Shown: positions 1 through 12,527, counted from the first letter of the stretch. The stretch is DNA of 64,000 nt from Arctopsyche grandis (GCF_051622035.1 NC_135364.1:17049001-17113000), one strand, 5' to 3'. Program-made: numbers and translations. The notes: generated by a model from the letters alone, not told the origin.

Positions 1-782
1 TTAAACGTATTGTGCTCGAACATTTTGTTACGATTATTACGCTAAATATGACCGTAAATTAGATTCGTCGAATAGAATGTTATTTGCATCGATGTAAATA
101 GATACATACTCAGAATTGGGATCGTTTCACGTAGAGAGCACGTTCAATGACTTCGTGTTTATGATGAGTGGTGATATTATTGCGAGTGTCTCTATTTAGT
201 TAGATGGTTTTTGAACCGGTTGCATAATTGGCAGACACGCAAGTTCAAGATAACGACGAAAATAAGTAGACTATTTTTGCGTCGAAAATATTGTACACAA
301 AGTGTTATTTTTGTAGGAAAACGCCTTGAAAATGTTCTGCGAAGGAAATTATCTGGTACGCCATTCCGGAACCTTGAGGAATAGTAATCAAATGAATGTT
401 TTAAATCAAATGAACTGCGATTTTCAGTGAATATATGGATAAGCACTGAAAGATAAATGTTGTTTTCGAATAATAAAAAAAATCTAACAGAATACATATA
501 TGCGTTTATTATACATATATACATTGGAGTCACAATTCGTTGTGATGGTAGCAAAACTTCTTCAGTGATCATAAATTTGTCGTAAACAAAATGTAAGTTC
601 ATATGTACATACATATATTTATAGTTAAGATTTCGCAACGTTACTGTCATGGATATTGTGCAAGCGACGTTTGCATAAATTGAATTGCGAGTATTATTAT
701 AATTTTTGTACTTCATTTACGATAGTCGCGGGAGTGTATAAAATAACTTAATTTTTCATATTATTTTAAACTACATAAATAT
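1..782. other. AT-rich stretch, no recognised gene
   Basis: No conserved protein is recognisable. A 174-codon open frame lies on the minus strand (192-716), but its translation is low in complexity, rich in F/Y/I/N and matches no family I know, so I treat it as chance or an old repeat relic. Confidence 0.5.
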
Positions 783-981
783 GTAGTGGTTTTACCCGGC
801 TTCGCTCGGTATTTGTAATATAAACCGCTGAAACATGGCTAATTAAATAGTAAACATTTTATTAAATTTATTTGAATAGTTTTATTTTATTTCAATATAT
901 TTGAATATTTATTTTTTTTTTATTAAATTTACAAAACTTACATACATACATACAAAGTCTCTTTCGAAATTATATATTAGA
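783..981 (-). mobile_element. Helitron-like non-autonomous element, copy 1
   Basis: Read on the minus strand it starts TCTAATATATAATTTCG after an A and ends near GAGCGAAGCCGGG followed by CTAC, a mutated version of the CTAG end seen in copies at 1083, 5396 and 57947. Starting with TC, ending in CTRR and inserting between A and T with no duplication are Helitron hallmarks. It has no coding capacity. The GC-rich motif just before the end resembles the terminal motif of lepidopteran Helitron-like repeats. Confidence 0.6.
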
Positions 982-1082
982 TTAATAATGACGTAGATGT
1001 TCAAATAATTATATTTCAAAAAATAAATATTTTAAGTATAAAGTGTGTATAATATTTTTTGCCTACACAAAATCATACTACA

Positions 1083-1291
1083 CTAGTTGTTTTACCCGGC
1101 TTCGCTCAGTATTTGTATTATAAACAGCTTAAACATGGCGAATATTCATTTGTTTTTTTATTGAATTTATTTGAATCGAAAAAAAAATAATATCGAATCG
1201 TTGTCATAGAAACATCGATTTGTTTTTCGATTACCAACAAACCTTACATATGCACATACAAAGTTTATTTCGAAATTATATGTATACTAGA
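1083..1291 (-). mobile_element. Helitron-like non-autonomous element, copy 2
   Basis: Second copy in the same orientation as copy 1. On the minus strand it begins A|TCTAGTATACATATAAT and ends GCGAAGCCGGGTAAAACAA then CTAG|T. The internal phrase about a TTTAAGC-TGTTTATA stretch next to the GC-rich end is shared with the other copies. Confidence 0.65.
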
Positions 1292-2063
1292 TACATAATA
1301 TGTATGTATATATTTCGCTCGTCATTGATGAAAAATGTTTTCATAAATTTTTAAACATGTTCAAAGCGAATTCCGAAATTCGGATAAACAAGCTTACTTT
1401 TATTTTTCTGCAAAAAAAATTTCCTCTTGTCAACAATGTATTCATGTGTCTGATAAAGACGCATAAAGATATTGAAAAAATGCTAAAGAGACACTCCTTT
1501 TCTGCTCTTTTCACCAGGTCATAGTGTGTTGTAGAATTGCTATCTGGTTGAACTCAAATATAAATTATTATGCTATAATTCGTTGCAAGCGCAAAGCTGT
1601 AATCAATAATGGCACCAACACGCTTACAAATTTGCACGATCGAATGCATATCTTCACACCAAACGTTATCTTAGTAGGTACATTTTCAGAATTATTTGAG
1701 TCTCTTATTAGACTTGTTTTATATGAAAGACTTTTTGTTGAATAAACAGGGTTCACACCACGCAATAGTATCGTTGTCAACTTTGATCGTATTCGAATAA
1801 TATATCTAAATATTAAAACAAAAAAGTGTCGATTCAACAAGTATATTTATTCGACTTGGGCTTAGGCCTAGTAGGTACGCACTGGTCGTTTTGAAAACAT
1901 GCGCTTTACAGGCGTTTGAATGTTTAGAATACATATCTAGAAAATCTAGTAAGTAACTTCTACAATTCTACAAACTGCGTACGATTTCTCCTCGATTAAG
2001 CTTTATTTAATCGCTACTTGTGGTCGACAAACAGTAGAGGGCTTGAAATCGTTTTAATATACA
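1292..2063. other. AT-rich stretch, no recognised gene
   Basis: Short open frames (1300-1524, 1524-1745 on plus; 1568-1840 on minus) overlap each other and resemble no known family. They may be remnants of an old element but nothing in them supports a gene call. Confidence 0.45.
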
Positions 2064-2201
2064 TATGAGCCTTTATATTTGAAAGTAGCTAAAGTCCAAT
2101 TTTCGGTTATATTTTGTGAGATATTTCAGTTATATTTAGTGATATTTCTAGAAATGAAGAAATGTGGACTTATGCCATTTTCAATTACAACGGCTCATAT
2201 A
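2064..2201. mobile_element. TIR element of TATGAGCCGTTATATTTGAA family, copy 1
   Basis: About 138 bp with inverted ends: ATATGAGCCTTTATATTTGA on the left and the complement of an AACGGCTCATATA end on the right. Related copies lie at 29824, 57606 and 60482. The TA at the junctions would fit a Tc1/mariner-type target, but AT-rich flanks make the duplication unprovable here. It has no coding capacity. Confidence 0.6.
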
Positions 2202-2793
2202 TTGTTGAAGATAAGCTAGTAATCAGCAATTTTTCTAATTCGTTGAAGAGCCTATCACTTACAGTTTTATTAAGAATTTACTTTATTGGTCTTCAAGCTA
2301 TTGAATATATATAGAAGCATCATTTTCTATAGCTGATAGAGTTTTTGTAAAAACTTTATTTTTTGTTGTGTAGTAATGTGTTCGGAATCTAAATCAAAGG
2401 CCAAAATCGATTCACAACATTTTTTCTTCTGACTCGGAAGGTTCGCACAGAAAAGCCACTCGCTCGAAAGTATCTGACCTGATTGTGTTTGTGGATAACA
2501 TTTCAATAATAAGCAAGTTCCCCCACCTATCTATTTATCGTATTCAGTGGTTTCTGGAAATCTGGTGTTAAAAATTAAATTCACATAAAGTAATTTAATT
2601 TGTACTTATGTCCGAATTCATAGCAGGTAGAACAGGGCGTAAGCGAAGTACATATATTTTAGGCGTAAGTGAAGTAAACTGAATTAATCCTGCTTCCGTT
2701 AAAAAGTCATATATTATCCTAATCATTAGCGAATCCAGAAAATGGTTAAGGGGGGGAGGGGAGGCATGGCACCCATGGCACCCCCGTGACAAA
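2202..2793. other. Intergenic, repeat fragment near 2380-2480
   Basis: No gene seen. The segment 2380-2480 (GGAATCTAAATCAAAGGCCA onward) is a diverged fragment of the dispersed family also present at 13925, 22590 and 52535. Near 2637-2680 a GCGTAAGYGAAGT phrase occurs twice. Confidence 0.45.
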
Positions 2794-3090
2794 TTCAGCA
2801 GCATGGCTGGGTGGTTGCGTTGATACTAAGCACCAAGACGCGCCGGATTCGATCCCGTGAGCTGACCTCGATTAAAAATAATTTATTCTGAGTATAATCT
2901 TTAATTCTGCTGGTCAGACTTGGATATTTGTGACTCCGGGTCGATCGTTTCCTATCAGAGTTTGCCAATTTATGTGACTTAATTGTTGAAGCGGTTCCTC
3001 CATCAAATTTCCAAAAACCATCCTACCTACTACATATGTCACCACATTTGAATATAATTTCAAAAATTTATTTTCTATATACATACATAG
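2794..3090 (+). mobile_element. tRNA-derived SINE, copy 1
   Basis: The head starts CAGCAGCATGGCTGGGTGG, which fits a pol III A box, and carries GGATTCGATCCC, a B box. The tRNA-unrelated body (GGTCAGACTTGGATATTTGTG, then CCTACCTAC) is shared with copies at 26531, 38270 and 46405. It is an interspersed retroposon, not a functional tRNA gene. Confidence 0.75.
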
Positions 3091-3372
3091 ATGTCTCGCT
3101 ATTTTTTTTTATAATATACATAGTATTTGTATTATGCTTATATGTCTGGTAACAGTGACTCGTTAGATTATTATGTAATGCCACTGTGGTTAATATGTGA
3201 ATAAATAAATCATCGAAAGCAGCCTTTTACATAAAGTGAATTGATTGCTTTGACGGTGAGGTTGCAACGCTGAAACTTTGCACGAAGCTTACCTGAAACG
3301 ATAGGATTAGGGGCCCCATCGTCGCCCTTCACCTTCCTCTCTCCACCTATATCTCCATTCTGGGTTTGGTGC

Positions 3373-3413
3373 AAACGATCGACAAGCGCCAGACAGACTG
3401 AACCACAGATTAA
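3373..3413. repeat. Left arm of a 41-bp inverted repeat
   Basis: This segment (AAACGATCGACAAGCGCC onward) is the reverse complement of 4026-4066 with about two mismatches in 41 positions. The pair encloses about 610 bp including the 350-bp foldback element at 3526-3875, suggesting one element nested in another. Confidence 0.6.
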
Positions 3414-3525
3414 CTGGATGGCTGCTTTAAACGCAATTCTCGACTTCACGAATGATAGATTGCACATCAGATGACGAGTAACCTTTCGATGTGCACAGAT
3501 ACAATTATTAAAATTTAGTTGGATC

Positions 3526-3875
3526 CATAGATGTATAATACATAGATACGCCCTCACGTTTTATGCCGGTCTCCCTGTTGGCGCATGCAAAATACATGGC
3601 GCATGCGCACTTTCTCTCAGTAACTATGTAGTTGGCTTCTAAGTCGGAAGGTCGATATTGCGGAGATCTTGTCGTCACTAACTGAGGGGTGCGGGGGGTT
3701 TAACTAGCGGGGAAGTGGTGAAAAAAACGACGACCGCTGCGTCGTAGGGAAAAAAATCTTTTTTTTCCCAACTTCCCCGCTAGTTAAACCTCCCGCCCCC
3801 CTCAGTTAGTGACGACAAGATCTCCGACCAAAAGCAGGCGTCAGGGCCCATCAATGTATTATATATGTATCTATG
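3526..3875. mobile_element. 350-bp foldback MITE with 8-bp target duplication
   Basis: The element begins CATAGATGTATAATACATAG and ends with its imperfect complement (..ATGTATCTATG). It is flanked by the identical 8-mer GTTGGATC at 3518-3525 and 3876-3883. Inner arms form a longer hairpin: ATCTTGTCGTCACTAACTGA near 3667 is complementary to the segment near 3805-3824. An 8-bp duplication is typical of hAT and P superfamilies. The terminal sequence resembles the element in the MCM8 intron at 18514, so both probably belong to one family. Confidence 0.8.
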
Positions 3876-4025
3876 GTTGGATCTTTCTGGAGAGTTTAAT
3901 AAGGCAAAATTCGGAACTAAAGTATCAGAAGCACATAATGTATACAGGATAGGTATGTCGGGACTTCGGGTAGATTTCGCTTAGTGTAAGTGCGAGTAGT
4001 GCGCACACATAAGGTACACGTGTCG

Positions 4026-4066
4026 TTAATCTGCGGTTCAGTCTGTCTGGCGCTTGTTGATCGTTT
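4026..4066. repeat. Right arm of a 41-bp inverted repeat
   Basis: Reverse complement of 3373-3413 with about two mismatches. It lies 360 bp upstream of the UBE4B start codon. Confidence 0.6.
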
Positions 4067-4139
4067 ACACCGCATCGCTCCATTCCCATTAACATTTCAT
4101 TTACGAAGCGACAAATAAAAAAACAGTCATGGCCGTATA

Positions 4140-4422
4140 TATTATGCAGTTGGGGGGCGCGTGTTGACTACTATCCCCTCTCCCCGTCCCGTCCTCGGTT
4201 GTCGATAGTCAGGTGAGCGGGCGACGGGGTGAAGAGCGCGGAGGGGTTTCTACTTCCAGTCGGGTGCGGGCGGCGCGACCCCACGAACGTCACGAGCGCC
4301 CTCTCCGCTCTGCTCCTCTCATCGCTAGATCCCGTTCTACGACTCCACCACTTTTTCTTCTCGCATTGGAGGCCAACACGACGGACCGCCGAAGAGAAGA
4401 GACCAACCACCCCGAAACCAAC
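4140..4422 (+). promoter_or_regulatory. GC-rich promoter and 5'UTR region of UBE4B
   Basis: Base composition changes abruptly to GC- and CpG-rich between about 4150 and 4680, unlike the flanks, and this island surrounds the short first coding exon (4423-4446). I see no clear TATA box at a defined distance, so the start site cannot be placed. The region most likely holds a TATA-less promoter and the untranslated leader. Confidence 0.5.
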
Positions 4423-7400
4423 ATGAGCGAACTCAGCCAGGAGGAGGTGACACGACACTAACACATACACCCACACTACACCTATTCACATACACGCACA
4501 CACTCACTCCCCACACTCTCACCCCCCACACCCACACCCACACTCAAACGCGCGCACAGCTGACGAGACTCGACTGGGGCGGAGCCCTCGCCGGGGACAC
4601 GCCCTTGCAAGGGGCGGAGCTCCCCGTTTGGCGTTTGACAGTCGCTGACAGCTGCGCCACAAAGGAATCGCACATAACCTAAAAATCACAATGGCTCAGC
4701 AGTTTTGATCTTGTATAACTTTCACTTACATAATTCCCTTTATGTATTCTCTTTCGCCGAATGCAACAATACAACGAGTGCGAGTCGCAATTAGCGATTC
4801 GCAAGTCTCGTGCGAATTTTTCTTCAAATTATGATTTCAATTGTGTAAATATATACGTTGAACGCTCGCCTTTAATAAAACAGGTGTTGTATGCAGTGGT
4901 TCAAATTTCTTGCCAATATTGCAATTGATCGATGATGTGTCAAAAGTAAACAATGGCTTTGTCGTCCTGAGAATTTTCACAATGAAATTGTATAAATGGA
5001 ATCATTTTCATCATCAGACAAAAACTCTTATCGTATGAACTAGTACGGTTGGAATATTCTTGATATTACATTCGTATATGCTTTTGATATATACATATAT
5101 TGGTTTTGAAATGTTAATTTGACCAAAATCGAAATGATTTCTCATTTCCAATAGAATACTGTATGCTTTTTGAGCTCACGGTGAAGTAATTCTTTCGAGA
5201 CGATTCTGGATGCTTAATATGAATTTATAATCTGAACGAATATCTAAGAAAAAAATTACACATCGCTGTTGTAATTATTTATTTATTTATTTGGAAAATT
5301 TACAGTTTATTAAGTTACATAGATTGATAGTAAAAAAACATAATTATGTTAAGTAAACCATTAATAATTTTCACATATAGGTACATTATAATAGATTAGT
5401 GTTTTTTTACTCGGCTTCGCTCAGTATTTGTAATATAAACAGCTAAACATGGCAAAACAATCTAATAGTAAACATTCATTTGTTTTTTTATTAAATTTAT
5501 TTGTATCGAAGAAAAAAAATTTGACGATATCGATGTCGTTATCATAGAAAATTTGATTTGTTTTTGATTCCCAACAAACCTTACATACAAAATCTTTCGA
5601 AATTATATATTAGATTCTATCTAGATATCTCAAAAGTTATATGCAGTCAATTTCAATGAGGAAAATTGCGTATGTGCAGTCAATTTCAATGTGTTCAGTG
5701 TTACGGGTCTAGCTAAGCTGTTCTTTATATGGGTGAAAAATTTATATTCAAAATGGCATATCTCTCCAGACAGCTCTCTCTTTGTTTGCTCGCCACGATC
5801 TCTGCTTGTACAAAAAAAACGAATTCAACAGTGCATATGTGATGAAGGAATAATCTCGATTGTGCTCATTCAAATCGCCTGAATACGATTTATTTAAAAC
5901 TAAGTGATTCAGACGTTGAAAAATCAGTTGTGGTAAAGGATTATGAAACAGTGCGAAAAAACAACAATGGTTGATCGTATTGCGTTTCTTTGTCCGGAAA
6001 GATTCTTTCATCCCTAACGTGCCTAATTTTAACCCTCCTAAACGCAAGTCATCGTGATAGCCGTTCAAATATACTAGAGGCGCAGTTTGTTGTTTTATAA
6101 TAATTGCTATTTTGCTTTGTGCTTAAAATAAAAACACGTGTCTAATATCTAAAATCGATCACGATGATTCCATTGTGAATTTATTTTCTTATTTAATTTA
6201 ACGGGAAGACATTTTGCAGTTACCCACAACAAACACACTACATGGTATAACAGGTTATATGAACGCCATTGGCATGGAATATTTTTCTTTCTTCGATGTA
6301 GTGAGAGGTGCTTTGAAATATAATACTCTAAATAGCTTATCTAATAACTTCATCTCAAATATTTTATATACATATGTATATGTATGTAAATACAACAATT
6401 TTTTTTATTTTTTTTCGACATTCCAGTTTTTATCCTTCTCTATTTTCTACAAAATTTTTCATGATGATTTTTATAGTTATATCTATATACATGCTATTGT
6501 TGATAAATGAATAAGCCAAAATTATACTCTTGTGTTTTAGATCGTTTTTTTCTTCTATAAATATTGAAAGCAAGAATGTTAAGTATATTTTTGTATGTAC
6601 AGAAAGATATATGTATGTATGCTTGAAAAGTGAGAAGGCATTAAAAGAGGAACACATGGGTTAGAAGCATGATTGTATAGCATGTGAAAGTGACTTTTAG
6701 TTAGTATGGATGGTAGGTAAACAAAGGAATTCCTTTAGTTCTATACAGCAAGGACCACTATGTTTATGTATACTCAATCTGGTGTACAATAAATTCCTTT
6801 TTATCTGTATGTATTATTAACATTGGATGATTTTAATTTCAGATCCGTCGCCGTAGATTGGCAAAGCTCGCCAAAGGCATCAATAATGCGATATCTCCAC
6901 CTTCTGCGACTTCGCCCATAACCCCCATGACTGCAATGGCTTCGTCAGAAGCGCCTGCCATGCAAATCATAAACCCGCTGACAAATCGCACCGCTCTCAT
7001 TCCGTGTCCTGGTCTAGCTGGCCCCAACCCCTCTCAACCTATGGAAAGTAATACTCAGCTCGATCTGCAAAATCAGCACGCAGCGTCGTTCAACGCCACA
7101 GGAAAGACCGGCATAAAAACGGACAGTCTCATTGTCACGGACAAATCGAATAGCTCTAATATCATAGATGAAATACCCGATTCGAAGATGTCTGATCTGT
7201 CGCAGAGTGAGAGGTGCAATCGGGATGTCAACGTGTTGTCTTGCGATGCATCGCTCGCATGCCAGAATTTGCCGGACCCCATGTCAATGGTTTCCCAGAA
7301 CGACGATAGTATTAGGAGTGTGGATGTTGACGCTGTTTCAACGAATGATTTCAGACTTCTCAATACGAGTGTGGATATGTCTAGTCCGGTGAAGACTAAC

Positions 7401-10400
7401 GAGACTTTTATGCAACCGTCGGTCGCACACGACGGAAGCAATTCCTCGATAAACGGAAACAAATTCACCAGAGAGAGTTCTATTAGTATGGATATTGATG
7501 AGACATTGCAGTCCGAAAGATGTAGTCTTCGAGAAAGCGATTCAGGGACTGAAACAATGGAGGTGAATGCATATTAGTATTAATTTAGTTTAGTTTACAT
7601 ACAAAAAGAATCCGATCCACATGTGTAATACTTACACAAATTGTTATAAATAAGGTTATGGGGGGTATAGAATTTTTTTTAATATTACATATAATGTTGC
7701 AGGTTGAAGAAGGAGATAGTAGTAGTGGAGGAGGAAGAGGACCTCGCACGCGTACTATAAGCTCTACTGAAATGTCTGAAGAACAACTGAGAGCCATAGT
7801 TGCCCGAGTGCTTCAAGTTTCTTGGACTGAAAGTGGACAAGGTTTGTATATTATAACTGATTGAGAATGATTTTTAACACCACATCTACAGAACTTCCAT
7901 ATGACTTCCATTCATATTTTCTATGTTGATGCCATTGTGCCATTGATGAATATAAAATTTTTATAAGGTAGTTCTCTGAGATCTTCCAACATGATTGTAC
8001 ATGTGTGCAAGTGTTGTCAATATGTAGGGTGACCACATATGTTGGATCATGTCACAAAATATCTTACCGAATCTTGTGATTGCGCTTCTCTTTCTTATCT
8101 ATATCTAAAATTCATTGTATTGGATTTAAATTGATTAAAATACATATATTTAATTTCTTTTAAATCAACGATTTGTTTTACTATTTTTTCCTTTATTTTA
8201 TTAAATGGTTTTTTTTTTTTGTTAATTTCAGATGTTTGCTATCTTCCATCGATAGCAGAAACTCTTCACGAGAATCCGTCCGTAAGTTTGGATGAGATTA
8301 CTTCTCAAATTATTATGGAAGTGTTATCATCCATTGCTGATGGAAGTGAAGTTTGGAAAATGAAACAAGATTCGGATTTTGCTACTGAAAGTAGCACATT
8401 ATTAGAAGGCATAACAAAAACGAATCCCATGGAAGTAGTTGAACAAATAATGGAAATTAATGTTGGTAATACAGAAACAGAAGGATGTCCAATACCATCG
8501 TTGCCAACACCGTCTCAACCTTCTCTTCTCGAACAAGGTGTCACTTGCTTGCTACGATATTATTCAAACGTTGCTGTAGAGGAGAGACTGCAACCGAAGA
8601 AAAGCTCCGCGCCTCCATTGAATCAAGTGTTGGCCGATTTACGTTCGATAATAGTTCAGCATTTGGTACTAATATTACAGGGCAGATTACTGTCAAACAT
8701 TCCTCAATTCATGTCGCCATTAACATCGTACATATTAGCCGGGACCGTTCCGAGAGGACTTCTCTCAGAATTAGCGTCCCAGACATATTTGGATGAGCCT
8801 CTTTTCTCAGCAGTATTTACACCAATGCTGCGAGGCATAATGGAAGCCATGCAGAACGCGTCTGTCGCAGATCAAGAACATATCCGGCCATTGGAAGCCT
8901 TAAGTGAGCTGTCTGAAGTTAGATGTGGACCCGTTCATTCAGTCAGGCCAGTCGCACGGCTGATTGCAACACTTGCCAATTTCAATCCCGATACTTGCTC
9001 TCCAGCACCCGGCAGAGAGATTGCAAAAACAAGTTTCCTTGGACCGTTCTTGTCAGTTTCGCTGTTTGCTGAAGAAAATCCTAAACTAGCATATAAAATG
9101 TTTAGTGGGACAAGTGGAGCAACTGCCGACAGATCGTTGGCTTTTGCTTTGCAACAAGATATTGAACATTCTAGAGTAGTACTTCATTCTGTTTGTCACG
9201 CTCTTCTTCTAAGTCCAGCTCGTACTCCTCTTTTGAAATATTTTGCCTCACTTTTAAAACATAATGAAAAACGGGCACAACTTCAATCTGAGGAAAAAAC
9301 TCTCGCCGGTATGAAATTTTGAATGTGATTACTCAAATATTGTTTAAATAATTAAAATGATTAACTTTATGTATCCTTTTAGGTGATGGATTCATGTTGA
9401 ATGTTTTGTCTGTGTTACAACTATTGTCTGTAAGAATCAAATTGGAAAGAGTTGACCCGCTGTATGCTTTTCATCCTGCCAGTCTCGTTTCAACAGGAAA
9501 CGATACACGACTATGGTTCACCAATCAAGAGGCTAGTCAGTGGCTCGAAGAACTCAGTGAGTATGACGTTTCATTCGTTAATAGAGTGTGTGTTAACGTT
9601 TGTCGGAATTCTGTGTTCCATGCAGTATTAACAAAACTAAGCAAGCGATTGACCGGTGTTAATTTAACTTTTATAGATAACAATAAGGATCATCAATGGA
9701 ATGAGCCGAAATTCCAAACTCAATGTTGGTTCTTAACATTGCATGCCCACCACGTTGCCTTGTTGCCTGCTTTACAAACGCATCAGAGACGGTTGAGGTG
9801 AGGGTTATTATATTTGTGTTCGACAATTGTATGTTTTACCCCGTCTGATGGTTTATGATTGTTTTTCTTCAGGACATTGCGAGATCTCCAGAAACTAGTG
9901 GATGAGATGACGGCGATGGAGCCACATTGGAGAAATTTAGATGTTGCTCATCGCAATCGTGAACTGATCAAAAGATGGAAACAGCAAGTGAAAAAACTGA
10001 CTAGGTATTGATATAAGTCTATAATTCTAAATCTTGATAATCGTTGGTGCTAATCGCTAAGTCTGACTGTCTCAGTTGTATTTGCTCTATTACTTATTCA
10101 GCTTTCATCCACCTGAGCAACGTCAGCTGATACTAAATAAATATCATTGCTTTCAATAATAAATCAATGAATTAACTTGAGTTTTATAAATGTATAATAT
10201 GTTAATTTCAGATCAAAGCATTGTGCCGTCACCGTTCTTCTTGAAGACAATCTCATGCGACGTTCGCTACAATTTTACGGTTCGGTTGCAAGTATGCTGT
10301 TAGACTTGCTGGATCCAGATGGGAAACTTCGATCAGGCAACGTACTGCCGAATAAAACCAACCATAACGTATGGAAGGATCCGTTTAGTTCTCTTCCTGA

Positions 10401-12205
10401 GTGGTACGTGGAGGATATCGCCGAGTTCTTGCTCTTTGCTTTACAGTGAGTGATCCCCATAACATTTTCTGGTTTCATTTTCATATCGATTTTTTAACAA
10501 ATTTTAATCTGTTCTTAGATATGCATGGAAAGTCGTATTAGAGTTTATGGAAGAGTCGCTTCTCACTTGGCTGTTGGTTGCTGTATGCAATGGACACAGA
10601 ATCAAAAATCCTTATTTAGTTGCGAAAATTGTTGAGGTATTGTTTGTCTTGGATCCGGCTATGTCTGCTCGTACTGAGAATATGTACACTCGGGTGATGG
10701 CTCATCCTGTATCGCAGAGAGTTCTTCCTAGTGCACTTATGAAATTTTATACAGAAATCGAAACCACCGGTCAAAGTACAGAGTTTTACGATAAATTCAC
10801 TATAAGGTATGATTTCATTTTTTGTTTAAATGTTGTAAATTGTATAGCACGTGTATTTAATTGCATATGTTTTTTCAGATATCACATAAGCATTATATTA
10901 AAAGGAATGTGGGCGAGTCCCATACATAAACAGACTGTAGTAGATGAATCTCGTTCGGGCGATCAATTCGTTAGGTTTATTAATATGTTGATGAACGATA
11001 CCACATTCCTGCTAGACGAATGTTTGCAATATTTAAAGAGGATCCACGATACCCAAGAGGCAGCTGCTGATACAGTGTCGTGGGCGAAATTAGGCGCCGA
11101 GCAGCAGCAGGCTCGGATGAGGGCGTTGGTGCAAGACGAGAGACAGTGTCGGTCATATTTGACACTCGCCAGGTATATTATATTAATATAGACAAGAGTG
11201 TATGTACATATGTTGGCTTTTTATAATTTTTTTACAAATATTATTTTCATTACCAACAGAGAGACAGTAGATATGTTTGACTATCTTACAGTAGAAATCA
11301 AAGAACCATTTTTGAGACCAGAATTGGTTGACCGTCTCAGTTCGATGCTTAATTTTAACCTACAACAGTTGTGTGGACCTAAGTGTAAAAATCTTAAGGT
11401 ATGTAATTTTCCCATTTTTATTTACATATTCAAATGGTCAGAATTAGTCAAATAATTAATTAATTGTAATTTATCATAGGTTCGACGACCAGATAAATAC
11501 GGTTGGGACCCTAGACGTCTTTTAAGTCAATTGGTCGATATATACCTTCATCTTGACTGTCAACAGTTTGCAGTTGCTCTCGCTGGAGATGAGGTATTGT
11601 TTTCGATAATGTTTAATAAAATATTTGATTGTGCCCTTTTGTTTAATCGTTTTGTTTTCATTTAGCGATCATTCCGTAAAGAATTATTCGAAGATGCCGC
11701 TCTGAGAATGGAGAAGTGTTGTATTAAAACAACTCTAGAAATAGAACAGTTTAGAGCATTAGCGGAGAAAGCATACCAAGTGGCAGGTTCGTATATAAAT
11801 ATTTGTCGAACGTCTGATTTGTTTATAACACCGTATATAAATTTTACCTCTGCATTTATAGTTGCCAATCAACAGAGTTGCGATGAGTACGCAGACGCGC
11901 CAGAGGAATTCCGCGATCCGCTCATGGACACGTTGATGGTCGATCCGGTCATGTTGCCATCGGGAAAAATCATGGACAAACCAGTCATATTGCGTCATTT
12001 ACTCAATAGTAATACAGATCCGTTTAGCCGACAGCCTCTTAGAGAAGACCAATTAGTGCCAGGTTTATATTTGTATAATTATGTAGAGTTAATGTTATAT
12101 TTAGTTTGTTATATTTGTTTTGTTTTATTTTCAGCGACGGAACTGAAAGAACGAATTGCGAATTGGAAGAAACAGAAAAAGGCGTCTACATCCCAATCTT
12201 CATAA
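4423..12205 (+). CDS. UBE4B: Ubiquitin conjugation factor E4 B (U-box E3/E4 ligase)
   Basis: UBE4B extends ubiquitin chains on substrates and works with p97/VCP and the proteasome in the cytosol and nucleus. Coding exons by hand: 4423-4446, 6843-7562, 7703-7841, 8232-9308, 9383-9797, 9873-10004, 10212-10445, 10519-10806, 10879-11172, 11260-11398, 11480-11593, 11666-11786, 11862-12062, 12135-12205; phases match throughout, giving about 1322 aa (human about 1300). The start [18 protein letters not shown] is the conserved UBE4B N-terminus, split by a 2.4-kb intron after eight codons. Residues ~10-290 are a low-complexity Ser/Asp-rich tail; ~300-1225 form the Ufd2P core; ~1245-1318 are the U-box ([20 protein letters not shown], then DPFSRQPL). 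It ends in a basic [11 protein letters not shown] tail. All splice sites are GT/AG. Intron 1 carries a Helitron-like insertion. No frameshift is seen. Confidence 0.95.
5396..5614 (-). mobile_element. Helitron-like non-autonomous element, copy 3 (UBE4B intron 1)
   Basis: Same family and orientation as the copies at 783 and 1083. On the minus strand it begins A|TCTAATATATAATTTCG and ends GCGAAGCCGAGTAAAAAAA, CACTAA|T, i.e. a CTAA end that fits CTRR. It sits inside the first intron of UBE4B, antisense to it. Confidence 0.65.
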
Positions 12206-12442
12206 AAAGACTGTATTATTGATATAATATGTATATCTTTAAATTATTATTTGTATATTTGATAACATTGTATTCAAACTAGAGTTCGACTTAGGCATGT
12301 GTAAATATTAATATGCATAAGGTGCTCCAAATGAAATTATATTACTCAAAAATTTTATACAGATGAAAATTGCGTAATATTGTATTACATTCCTTTGCTT
12401 TGAATAGTTTTATTATTTTCATTACACATTTACTTACATATA

Positions 12443-12527
<85 letters not shown>

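Noticed and set aside
192-716. 174-codon minus-strand open frame
   Set aside because: Low-complexity F/Y/I/N-rich translation with no recognisable domain in AT-rich DNA near repeats; best explained as chance.
4171-4673. Several overlapping frames on both strands around the UBE4B start
   Set aside because: They arise from the GC-rich promoter island; only the eight-codon MSELSQEE exon joins a conserved protein.
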